A stretch of DNA of 12,697 bases from Bacteriovorax stolpii (GCA_945890905.1 CAMDDI010000082.1:1-12697); one strand, 5' to 3'; shown: positions 1 through 6,730, numbered from the stretch's first letter. The notes: a model not told the origin generated them from the sequence alone. Program-made: numbers and translations.

Positions 1-354
1 CAGTGGTTTGAAGAGAGAAATAAGAAGCCGGCATTCTGCAAAGATTCACCAGGCTTTATTGTAAACCGAGTGGCCCGAAATTTTTATGGAGAGCCTCTGC
101 GGATTGTTGAAGTTGACGATACTAAGCAGATGCAAGAAGTGGATCGCATCCTCAAAGATGTAGGTGGCTTTAAAATGGGTCCCTTTGAACTCATGGATCT
201 CATCGGTATCGATATCAATTACTCGGTCACTTGCTCAGTTTGGGAAGCTTACAATCGAGAACCAAGGTTTGCTCCGCACCCCCTTCAAAAGCAAATGGTA
301 GATGAAAAGCGCTTTGGAAGAAAAACTAAGCGCGGGTATTTTACCTATGACTAA
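1..354 (+). CDS. 3-hydroxyacyl-CoA dehydrogenase, C-terminal part (5' end outside window)
   Basis: The frame is open from base 1 and ends at TAA 352-354, giving 117 residues of a larger protein. Residues 15-24 read DSPGFIVNRV, the signature that joins the NAD-binding Rossmann domain to the helical 3HCDH domain. GPFELMDLIG (60-69) and FGRKTKRGYFTYD (105-117) are the usual later landmarks of that domain. The family oxidises (S)-3-hydroxyacyl-CoA to 3-oxoacyl-CoA with NAD+ in the cytoplasm. The Rossmann domain and catalytic His lie upstream of the window. The stop falls just after the GRKxxRGYF motif, where short 3-hydroxybutyryl-CoA dehydrogenases end but where PaaH-type enzymes continue into a linker and further domains. 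The next frame overlaps this one by 8 nt and supplies those domains. The family assignment is firm; substrate specificity cannot be read from this part. Confidence 0.9.
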   Translation, partial: QWFEERNKKPAFCKDSPGFIVNRVARNFYGEPLRIVEVDDTKQMQEVDRILKDVGGFKMGPFELMDLIGIDINYSVTCSVWEAYNREPRFAPHPLQKQMVDEKRFGRKTKRGYFTYD

Positions 355-871
355 TTTAAAATTTGGCAATACTCTGATAAATTTCGGTTTTGGCACTAAA
401 GAAGAAAAGAAAAAAATTCTTTCTGAGAATAAAGAGTCAGATGTCTACATGGACCTCACCTGCTTTGATCCAAAAGAATTCTATCAAGAGTTCCCTCAAC
501 TTAAAGGTTGTTTTGCTGCTCTTTTTTGTGACGAAAATAAAAAGATCGAAATTCATTTCAAAGAAAAAAAATCTGAAGTTGAAACCAAGTTTAAAGAGCT
601 AGGTTTTCACCTGGTGGAAACGAGTATTGTTTCTTGCGGATTCATCTTTCCACGAACAATAGTTCAAATCATCAATGAAGCCTATTTCGCTCTTGGCGAG
701 AAGGTTGCTAGTGCCACTGATATAGACCGGGCCATGAAATTTGGAGTGAATTATCCTAAAGGGCCTTTTGAGTGGGCCAAAGACCGAGAGCATGTGGTGA
801 GAACACTTTTAAATGAGCTCTTTGATAAGTATCAAGATAAACGTTATCTTCCTTCGAAACTTCTTCTCTAA
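347..871 (+). CDS. Stand-alone C-terminal half of a long-type 3-hydroxyacyl-CoA dehydrogenase (reduced Rossmann + second 3HCDH domain)
   Basis: This 174-aa protein has no NAD-binding GxGxxG motif. Residues about 1-95 look like the reduced Rossmann-fold segment that sits between the two helical domains in PaaH-type enzymes. Residues about 98-150 are a clear second 3HCDH domain: FIFPRTIVQIINEAYFAL, then ASATDIDRAMKFGVNYP, then GPFEWAKD at 139-146. I chose ATG 347 because it overlaps the upstream stop by 8 nt and starts at the domain linker. ATG 302 would only add an out-of-frame reading of the upstream gene's GRK motif. The Shine-Dalgarno sequence is weak, so translational coupling to the upstream gene is likely. 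Either the long enzyme has been split into two subunits, or a single-base difference separates the two frames. The protein is unlikely to be catalytic alone and probably pairs with the upstream polypeptide. Confidence 0.8.
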   Translation: MTNLKFGNTLINFGFGTKEEKKKILSENKESDVYMDLTCFDPKEFYQEFPQLKGCFAALFCDENKKIEIHFKEKKSEVETKFKELGFHLVETSIVSCGFIFPRTIVQIINEAYFALGEKVASATDIDRAMKFGVNYPKGPFEWAKDREHVVRTLLNELFDKYQDKRYLPSKLLL

Positions 872-877
872 CTGAAT

Positions 878-897
878 AAAAAAGGCCATTCCTGGCC
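878..897 (-). terminator. Intrinsic terminator of the 938-1552 gene
   Basis: Read on the minus strand, a 5-bp GGCCA/TGGCC stem with a GGAA loop is followed directly by six Ts (878-883). It lies about 40 nt past the minus-strand stop codon at 938. On the plus strand the hairpin is followed by CCTCTTGTTT, so it may also weakly end the 347-871 transcript. Confidence 0.75.
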
Positions 898-937
898 CCT
901 CTTGTTTACTCACAAACTGTCGCTTGATCCTTAACTT

Positions 938-1552
938 TTAAATAAAATCTGCTTGAGGGAATTCGTTGTAGCTCTCTTTGACGATTTTTTTCTTTTGAAA
1001 TAATGAAATGCTGATGATGTGCAGACCGCGACGACTGCGTACTTCTACCTTACGAACTAGATCACCTTTTACCCATTGATCTCTAAGCTTCATCCCAATG
1101 ATTCGTGAATCTGTAGGATGAGTCCCCACTCTATCAGTCACAACTTGAAGAATCGATCGACTGAGTTGTTTAGACTTTAAGGCCGACTTGCTAAACTTGG
1201 CCCGTAAAAATTTAAGACTTAAAGATTTTTCCTGTTCTTTATGGCTTTCATCTAAATGCATTTCTGCCAAAATCATCTGATCTGTTTTTTTATATGACCA
1301 AATTCTCACTGCAGTATCTGCTACGGGAACATCCACTGTGGTTTGGATGTACATAGAATAATTACTGGTCGCCCATTCCCTCTTCTCAACTATAATAAAA
1401 TCCGTGGCATCAAAACTCACACCTGAATCTGCACTCGCTTTCTCAAGCAAGGCTTCTAGACTTGGAGTCAATTGACCTTTGGTCAGTTGAGCCTCATAGG
1501 CATAAGCGTTTGGTAAAAGTGATAAAGTGGCTAAAAGTAATGTTGTTTTCAA
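938..1552 (-). CDS. Secreted protein of unknown function, 204 aa
   Basis: I do not recognise a family. The N-terminus is a clear signal peptide (KTTLLLATLSLLPNAYA, cleavage probably before YEA), so the mature protein of about 187 residues should be periplasmic or exported. The mature part is lysine-rich and soluble, has no further membrane segment, and contains no cysteine. The C-terminal third (VRKVEVRSRRGLHIISISLF) looks like beta strands. The start is TTG: a GAGGAA Shine-Dalgarno (complement of 1561-1566) sits about 9 nt upstream, and the nearby ATG is out of frame. The gene stands alone on the minus strand between plus-strand catabolic genes, with its own terminator downstream and a possible extended -10 promoter upstream. 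Confidence 0.75.
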   Translation of the reverse strand: MKTTLLLATLSLLPNAYAYEAQLTKGQLTPSLEALLEKASADSGVSFDATDFIIVEKREWATSNYSMYIQTTVDVPVADTAVRIWSYKKTDQMILAEMHLDESHKEQEKSLSLKFLRAKFSKSALKSKQLSRSILQVVTDRVGTHPTDSRIIGMKLRDQWVKGDLVRKVEVRSRRGLHIISISLFQKKKIVKESYNEFPQADFI

Positions 1553-1601
1553 AAGTAAAATTCCTCATCTTTAAAGAAACTGGAGTTTAGTGGGCCACAA
1601 G

Positions 1602-1633
1602 GGTATAACAAGGAGTTACTCCAGGCCTTGCAA
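1602..1633 (-). promoter_or_regulatory. Candidate promoter of the 938-1552 gene with an embedded palindrome
   Basis: On the minus strand TGTTATACC (complement of 1602-1610) reads as an extended -10 (TGnTATAcc). A TTGCAA box lies at 1628-1633, but the spacer is 19-20 bp, so it would be a poor -35. Between them is the 11-bp interrupted palindrome GGAGT-T-ACTCC (1612-1622), well placed to be an operator. A start site near 1595 would give a leader of about 40 nt. This is a by-eye call. Confidence 0.3.
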
Positions 1634-1825
1634 GCTTTACTCGGCTATCAGTGCATTAAGAATTTATATCCATTGATACCTAAGCAAAGTCGACATAAGT
1701 ATCTAGAAATGAAGCCATTTTGGGCCTAAACTTGATGCAACCGACTCAGTACATTATGAGAAGCAAAATTTTTCCAAAACGTCTTTTTCTTGCTAGCATC
1801 GACATAAAATTCAAGGGCCATATTC

Positions 1826-3025
1826 ATGAGAAAAATTTCCTACATCATCCATGCCAAAAGAAGTCCTATTGGATCATTTGGCGGCTCTCTATCATCAGTT
1901 CGTGTGGATGATCTTTTAGCTGATCTTTTCAAAGATTACGCAAAATCAGCAGGTCATGATTTAAAAGAAATTAATGACTCCATTATTGGATGTGCTAATC
2001 AGGCCGGAGAAGACAACAGAAATTTAGCACGCATGAGTCTCATACTTGCAGGTTATCCAAAAGAAGTTCCGGGTATGACTCTTAACCGCTTATGTGGATC
2101 ATCTCTTGATGCAGTGATGGGGGCCCACGCCCGAATTCTTGCGGGCCTTGGTGATTGTGTCATTGCCGGTGGTGGAGAAAGTATGTCACGGGCTCCTTAT
2201 GTGATGTCTAAAGCAACTTCATCCTTTGATCGCGGTCAAAAAATTTGGGATACCGCCATCGGCTGGCGTTTTGAAAATCCGAAGATGGCACAGATGTTTC
2301 CATTATTGGGTATGGGTGAAACTGCGGAAGAAGTTCAAAAGCTCTACAACATTTCACGGGAAGATCAGGACAAATTTGCTCTCTCGTCTCATCAAAAAGC
2401 TGTCAAGGCCCAAGCTGAAGGAAAATTTAAAAACGAAATTGTTCCCATTAGCTATGAGAGTAAAAAAGGATCAGTCACAGTTGATAGTGATGAAGGGCCG
2501 CGCGCAGACACATCATTAGAAAAACTCTCCAAGCTTAAAGCTGCTTTTAGAAAAGACGGTACGGTCACGGCAGGCAATAGTTCATCCATCAATGATGGTG
2601 CAAGTATGGTTGTGGTGTGTTCAGAAGAATTTGTTAAACGCCATAATCTGAAACCTTTAGCCATGGTAACTGGGGGCGCGGTGATTGGATTAGAGCCCAA
2701 CACGATGGGACTTGGCCCGATCGGTGCTACAAGAAAACTTTGCGAGCGCTTTGGTTACAAAGTTTCTGACTTTGATATTGTGGAACTTAATGAAGCTTTC
2801 GCTGTTCAGGCCTTAGCATGTATGAAGGAACTTGAACTTGATCCAACGAAGGTCAATCGAAATGGCGGATCAATTGCCATAGGCCACCCGCTGGGTGCGT
2901 CTGGTGGAAGAATTTTAACAACGATGATTCATCAGATGCAATCTGATGTTTCTTTGAAAACAGGTCTCGCCTCCATGTGTATTGGTGTAGGTCAGGGAAT
3001 CGCTCTATCGGTGGAGAGATGTTAA
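1826..3025 (+). CDS. Thiolase (acetyl-CoA acyltransferase), PcaF/PaaJ-like
   Basis: This complete 399-aa thiolase has all the catalytic landmarks: the nucleophilic Cys90 in NRLCGSSLDAV, NEAF at 322-325, the GHPLG loop with His354, and the second catalytic Cys385 in SMCIGVGQG. It cleaves 3-oxoacyl-CoA with CoA to release acetyl-CoA, in the cytoplasm. The motifs NQAGEDNRNLARM (58-70), ESMSRAPYVM and the IGWRFENP segment resemble beta-ketoadipyl-CoA thiolases (PcaF/PaaJ) more than FadA, but general acetyl-CoA acyltransferases share much of this. An AAGGG Shine-Dalgarno (1813-1817) sits 8 nt before ATG. The last codons overlap the next gene's ATG. The nearby 3-hydroxyacyl-CoA dehydrogenase pieces supply its likely substrate. 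Thiolase is certain; the substrate chain is inference. Confidence 0.93.
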   Translation: MRKISYIIHAKRSPIGSFGGSLSSVRVDDLLADLFKDYAKSAGHDLKEINDSIIGCANQAGEDNRNLARMSLILAGYPKEVPGMTLNRLCGSSLDAVMGAHARILAGLGDCVIAGGGESMSRAPYVMSKATSSFDRGQKIWDTAIGWRFENPKMAQMFPLLGMGETAEEVQKLYNISREDQDKFALSSHQKAVKAQAEGKFKNEIVPISYESKKGSVTVDSDEGPRADTSLEKLSKLKAAFRKDGTVTAGNSSSINDGASMVVVCSEEFVKRHNLKPLAMVTGGAVIGLEPNTMGLGPIGATRKLCERFGYKVSDFDIVELNEAFAVQALACMKELELDPTKVNRNGGSIAIGHPLGASGGRILTTMIHQMQSDVSLKTGLASMCIGVGQGIALSVERC

Positions 3026-3378
3026 AATTATTATTCTCCTCCCTTATTTTGAGTCTAAGTATGTCGGCATTTGCCTGCTGGCGGGCACAGGGCTCTTTTG
3101 CTGTTGATGGAGAAACTTTTAAAATTGATCAAAAGATTGAACACTCCAAAGAATATTTATTCCCTGGTGGAAAATTTATTCTTAAATTCACGGTTACGGC
3201 CGGGAAAAAGAAAGTTCATAATATGAAGTTCACTCTGGAAGAAAAAAAAGGGGTGACACTTACGACGGTGACAACAGGCGAAGAAGAAATTGAAGAGAAC
3301 AGGTCTAATGATATTTATGCTAAAGGCTTACCTGGACAGGCCAATTCGATTATCACTTTAAAACTCACAAGCATCTAA
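3019..3378 (+). CDS. Small secreted protein of unknown function, 119 aa
   Basis: The start ATG 3019 overlaps the thiolase stop (ATGTTAA, 7 nt shared). A longer reading from ATG 2977 would put a charged tail in front of the signal peptide and is rejected. Residues 1-19 (LKLLFSSLILSLSMSAFA) form a signal peptide ending at AFA|CW. The Cys right after the site makes a lipoprotein possible, although the box (A-F-A-C) is poor for signal peptidase II. The mature protein, about 100 residues, is rich in beta-prone stretches (KFILKFTVTAGKKKV, MKFTLEEKKGVTLTTV) and lysine/glutamate, as in small Ig-like or chaperone-like periplasmic proteins. I do not recognise the family. It is unusual to find it between two cytoplasmic enzymes, and its translation is probably coupled to the thiolase. 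Confidence 0.7.
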   Translation: MLKLLFSSLILSLSMSAFACWRAQGSFAVDGETFKIDQKIEHSKEYLFPGGKFILKFTVTAGKKKVHNMKFTLEEKKGVTLTTVTTGEEEIEENRSNDIYAKGLPGQANSIITLKLTSI

Positions 3379-3388
3379 GGAAAAAGTT

Positions 3389-4873
3389 ATGAAAGAAATT
3401 AAATTATTTATTGATGGTGAATTCAAAACAAGCAGCAAAACATATGTCACTACAAATCCAGCTAACGGAGAGGCAGTGGCCACGGTCTATTTGCCCTCTG
3501 ATAGTGATATTGATGGCGCAGTAGATGCAGCAGAGAGAGCTTTTCATTCTCATGAATGGCGATCTATGGATCAAAACAAAAGAGCTGATCTACTAGAAGC
3601 CATCTCGGAAAAAATGAAAGAGCGCAGAAACGAGCTCACAGAATTAGAAATTGCTGACTCAGGTTCTTGTGTTCGTAAGGCCAAAGCAGATATTCATAAT
3701 GCTGCATCTTATTTTAAAGTTCTTGCAGGACAACTTCGTAAATTTCAATTTGAAGTTAAAGATGAGAGTGCATCCCGCGCAGGATTTTCTCAGAATTATA
3801 AAATTTATGAACCAGTAGGTGTATGTGCGCAAATCATCCCTTGGAACTTCCCTCTTGTCATGGCCGCTTGGAAAATTGGACCAGTCATAGCTTCCGGATG
3901 TACCACAGTTCTTAAATCTGCTCAGGAAACTCCTGTCACAGCGATGATACTGGCCGAAATCCTAAAAGATGTAGGGCTTCCTAATGGGGTCGTTAATATC
4001 ATCACTGGTGGGGCCCACGAGGGTGAGCGGCTTTTATCAAATTCGAAAGTGAGAAAGATTGCTTTCACAGGATCCACCCAAGTGGGTAGCAAGATCATGG
4101 AGAAGGCAGGAAAAAATCTTCAGAATTTATCTCTCGAACTCGGAGGAAAATCGGCCAACATTATTTTAGATGATGCTGATCTCTCTATGGCGGTGGATGG
4201 TGCCCTCTATGGCTTTCTCTATCACTCGGGTCAGGCCTGTACTTCAGGCACTCGCCTCTTTGTTGAAGAAAAAATCTACCCTGAATTTAAGTCCGCACTT
4301 ATTAAAAGAATCGCTGACGTGAAAGTGGGAGTTCCCACAGATCCGGCCACGGGATACGGACCAGTGATAAATCAAAAACAATTTGAGCGAATTCTTAACT
4401 ATATCGAGATCACTAAAACTGAGGGTGGAAAACTTCTCTATGGTGGCGAGAGAGCGTCTGAGGGTGAATTGAGTAAAGGCTTTTATATCAGGCCAACTCT
4501 TTTTGAAGTCACTCCAGATAACACCATTTTCAATGAGGAAATCTTTGGGCCAGTGTTGGCCATTACTCCCGTGAAAAATGAAGCTGAAGCGATTAAATTA
4601 GCTAATAAATCAATCTTTGGATTAGCAGGTGCTGTCTGGTCTAAAAATCCAGAAAGAGCTAAGCGCGTAGCGAAGCAACTTGAAACAGGAATGGTTTGGA
4701 TTAATGAATATCATCTTTTAAATCCGGGAATGCCGTTCGGTGGATACAAGCAATCTGGCATTGGTCGAGAGATGGGTGAAGAAGGGCTTAAATCATATCT
4801 AGAAGTAAAACATTTGTGGGTATCTGATTGTGATGAGCGGGCCAAGAAGCCATGGTTTGATGCGATATTTTAA
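3389..4873 (+). CDS. Aldehyde dehydrogenase (ALDH superfamily), NAD(P)+-dependent
   Basis: The 494-aa length is typical of the ALDH superfamily. Visible residues are PWNFP with Asn153 (oxyanion), Lys176 in the cofactor loop, FTGST (226-230) for the nucleotide phosphate, the general base Glu250 in LSLELGGKS, and the nucleophile Cys284 in HSGQACTSGTRLF. It oxidises an aldehyde to the carboxylic acid in the cytoplasm. The cofactor loop reads KSAQETP instead of KPAEQTP, so the ribose-binding Glu is Gln179; this is also seen in NADP+-using ALDH1L1. The start is ATG 3389, with AAGGA 7 nt upstream, right after the previous stop, so the gene is in one operon with the thiolase. It is not PaaZ, since no hydratase domain is attached. 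Phenylacetaldehyde or fatty-aldehyde dehydrogenase are possible roles, but the substrate is not readable. Its 3' end is only 16 bp from the convergent gene. Confidence 0.93.
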   Translation: MKEIKLFIDGEFKTSSKTYVTTNPANGEAVATVYLPSDSDIDGAVDAAERAFHSHEWRSMDQNKRADLLEAISEKMKERRNELTELEIADSGSCVRKAKADIHNAASYFKVLAGQLRKFQFEVKDESASRAGFSQNYKIYEPVGVCAQIIPWNFPLVMAAWKIGPVIASGCTTVLKSAQETPVTAMILAEILKDVGLPNGVVNIITGGAHEGERLLSNSKVRKIAFTGSTQVGSKIMEKAGKNLQNLSLELGGKSANIILDDADLSMAVDGALYGFLYHSGQACTSGTRLFVEEKIYPEFKSALIKRIADVKVGVPTDPATGYGPVINQKQFERILNYIEITKTEGGKLLYGGERASEGELSKGFYIRPTLFEVTPDNTIFNEEIFGPVLAITPVKNEAEAIKLANKSIFGLAGAVWSKNPERAKRVAKQLETGMVWINEYHLLNPGMPFGGYKQSGIGREMGEEGLKSYLEVKHLWVSDCDERAKKPWFDAIF

Positions 4874-4889
4874 GGTCCAGGAAAGCACA

Positions 4890-5399
4890 TCAAGGAATAC
4901 ACTCCGAGCACTGTTCTCTGAGTCTTCTGCCCGTGATGGGGTGACCGTGGTAAAAACCATTGGAGAGCTCAACCCTTAACCACTGAGTCTCTTGCCCCTG
5001 ATCAAACCCAATACTTTTATCAAACTTAACATACTTATACAGGGTTCCGTTCACTTCACGAGTATAGCCCGTCATATTTCTGAGAGCATTGGCCTCAAGT
5101 GTCTCTCTTTGGATCGTAGGGAGATACTGGGCTTCACGCAGACTGAATCTTCTGGCCTCATCAACACTTCGGGTCGCCTGAGTATGTTTAGTGTAATCAG
5201 CTGGTCGGGCCGTCATAAGGGATTGTCGGATTCGTGAATCAAAGGCCCTCTGCCCTTGGCCAATAATGAGTCTCTGCTGGGCCGAATATTCAAAACCACT
5301 TCGGTTAAAATAATTAGTAAAACAAGTTCTCAGTTCTGGAGAAATGGGAGCTGAGGCGAAGACCTGAAGGGAGAAGAGAGTAAGGATTATATGAAGCAT
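4890..5399 (-). CDS. Secreted protein of unknown function, 169 aa, partner of the upstream 375-aa protein
   Basis: The N-terminus LHIILTLFSLQVFASA is a signal peptide with probable cleavage after VFA. The mature part of about 153 residues is polar, has many Arg/Gln residues, and carries three cysteines (26, 163, 166), which could form a disulfide between the two ends. The C-terminal region contains LYKYVKFDKS, then WLRVELSNGFYHGHPITGRRL, where an HGH and a terminal CSEC stand out. I do not recognise a family and see no HExxH or other metal-protease motif. The ATG overlaps the stop region of the upstream gene by 13 nt, so the two are almost certainly cotranscribed and translationally coupled. 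Only a weak AAGAG precedes the start. The 3' end faces the aldehyde dehydrogenase gene with 16 bp between the stops and no room for a terminator. Confidence 0.7.
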   Translation of the reverse strand: MLHIILTLFSLQVFASAPISPELRTCFTNYFNRSGFEYSAQQRLIIGQGQRAFDSRIRQSLMTARPADYTKHTQATRSVDEARRFSLREAQYLPTIQRETLEANALRNMTGYTREVNGTLYKYVKFDKSIGFDQGQETQWLRVELSNGFYHGHPITGRRLREQCSECIP

Positions 5400-6514
5400 G
5401 AGAGCACTCTTGTTCCAACGGCCGGATTCATATTGGTCATGTCATCTAAATGAATTAAATCATCATTTGAAATGCCTCCTCTCATGATTCTATTCATAAA
5501 ATTTTTAATTTTATCAGATCCAAGTCCAATCGCCGCTTTTTGGGTGGCATTGAGTCGGCTTAAAACAGACATCATCTTGGTTGCGAGATTCATCTTGCTG
5601 GCAATGCTCACCAGCTGCGTGGCAAATCTCGCGATCCCCACGCCAGTGAATACAGCGATGGCGCCTGTGATACCGAGACTTCCAACCAGGGAGCAAATAA
5701 ATTGTACTTTAAGATCCGTACTCATTCCCGCTACTACAGTTGTCATATTACTCCAAGCTCCACCTAACCTACTTCCCAAGCGGTTTAGAGTACCAGTGGC
5801 ATCTGTCATAAGCCCTCTTGTAAAAGTCGCTACTCCAGAAATAAAATCTCTGACTGTATTCGCTGTGCTGTCGACAAATTCAATAGGATTTCTAACTGCA
5901 TTCCAGAGAGATTGAGTGGACTGAACAACCCCGTTACCTGCTGACATCACTCCACTGCCAAGCCCAGTGACACAATTTTTTGAAAAATTCCAAACCATAG
6001 CGGCCGAGAGTTGAGAGAAATCCCTCATCTGGCCAATCATCGCCTGAGCGTTGCAATCTTCCTGCGCGTGGGCCTCAGGAATAATAAGATTTTTCAGTGG
6101 CCGAAAAAACTGTGAAGTCATTTTAGCATTCATCTTCCCCAGCATTAATCTCACACGAGATTCATGCATTCCGTGAAAAAAGACGAATAGACTTTCATCT
6201 TTATATTTTTGATGAACCAGATACCCCGTCTTCGTTGGAAGTATTTCATTCAGAGGAAACTCGCCTTGCAAACCGTATTTCACCATCACGAATTGATTTT
6301 CATCTTTAAAGTAAACTTGATTAATCCCTAAAGAAGGAAGTCCATACGAATCTTCGGCCATGCTGATAAACCCTTCATCAACTAAGACTGAGGCAAGCCG
6401 GCTGCTGTGCTCGAGGTTAACGGGTGCTAAATCATACTTCTCATAACTGATTTCAGATTTCGCCCAACTGCCAGAGCTCAACATAAACATGAAGATATAG
6501 AAAAAAAATTCCAT
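5387..6514 (-). CDS. Exported helical protein with a hydrophobic segment, 375 aa, unknown function
   Basis: It begins with a short signal peptide (EFFFYIFMFMLSSGSWA, cleavage near residue 18). Residues 20-140 are a mixed, partly beta region. Residues 141-151 (KNLIIPEAHAQ) hold an Ala-His-Ala that resembles a processing site and may divide the protein into two domains. Residues 165-265 are Ser/Thr/Gly/Asn-rich helices of amphipathic type. Residues 270-305 (VQFICSLVGSLGITGAIAVF onward) are hydrophobic and glycine-rich enough to insert in a membrane. The C-terminus is again helical and ends in CFI. Cysteines are at 154, 181, 274 and 373. The layout recalls exported pore-forming or toxin-like proteins, but no known domain is recognised and that idea is a guess. 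The Shine-Dalgarno before ATG 6514 is poor. It overlaps the downstream 169-aa gene by 13 nt. Confidence 0.7.
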   Translation of the reverse strand: MEFFFYIFMFMLSSGSWAKSEISYEKYDLAPVNLEHSSRLASVLVDEGFISMAEDSYGLPSLGINQVYFKDENQFVMVKYGLQGEFPLNEILPTKTGYLVHQKYKDESLFVFFHGMHESRVRLMLGKMNAKMTSQFFRPLKNLIIPEAHAQEDCNAQAMIGQMRDFSQLSAAMVWNFSKNCVTGLGSGVMSAGNGVVQSTQSLWNAVRNPIEFVDSTANTVRDFISGVATFTRGLMTDATGTLNRLGSRLGGAWSNMTTVVAGMSTDLKVQFICSLVGSLGITGAIAVFTGVGIARFATQLVSIASKMNLATKMMSVLSRLNATQKAAIGLGSDKIKNFMNRIMRGGISNDDLIHLDDMTNMNPAVGTRVLSCFI

Positions 6515-6681
6515 ACTTAATGTATCGGTGGAGGTTCGGAAAAGTTAAGTACCCGACTAGATCAGTGCTTGCTTAAGCTTCTTTTAAATCACGTGCATTA
6601 CGTAGTGGAATTTGATGTGAATTTTTCCAATGAAACTTTGAGCAATCTTTAAGCTCTCTGGCGTCGTCCGGTGAATTTAAG

Positions 6682-6715
6682 CCTCAGCACTAACGATTAT
6701 CGTTTCGTGCTGAGG
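6682..6715 (-). terminator. Strong stem-loop after the 6731-7087 gene (possible terminator without U-tract)
   Basis: A perfect 9-bp outer stem (CCTCAGCAC 6682-6690 with GTGCTGAGG 6707-6715) encloses a second inverted repeat (AACGA/TCGTT). It lies 15 nt past the minus-strand stop codon at 6731. On the minus strand it is followed by CTTAAATTC, with no real U-tract, so it may be a terminator of a non-canonical kind or an mRNA-end stabiliser. Confidence 0.5.
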
Positions 6716-6730
6716 AGAATTTGAAGGTTT

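Noticed and set aside
302..346. Longer start for the 347-871 gene at ATG 302
   Set aside because: The added residues are just a second-frame reading of the upstream dehydrogenase's conserved GRKxxRGYF codons, with no ribosome-binding site before ATG 302.
302..354. Programmed +1 frameshift joining the two dehydrogenase frames
   Set aside because: No known slippery site is present in the overlap (no CTT-TGA-type signal), and the AAAAA run at 320-324 lies before the GRK motif, so slipping there would destroy it. A split gene or a one-base difference is simpler.
1781..1810. TAAAAT as -10 of the thiolase promoter
   Set aside because: No acceptable -35 lies 16-18 bp upstream, and transcription would start only about 9 nt before the ATG, leaving no room for the AAGGG ribosome-binding site.
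1720..1911. Small plus-strand frame in the thiolase leader
   Set aside because: It overlaps the thiolase start in another frame, has no ribosome-binding site, and encodes a basic, motif-free peptide.
5472..5915. Open frame on the plus strand, 147 codons
   Set aside because: It lies wholly opposite the 375-aa exported protein gene, has no ribosome-binding site, and its translation looks like an antisense artefact (no domain, odd composition).
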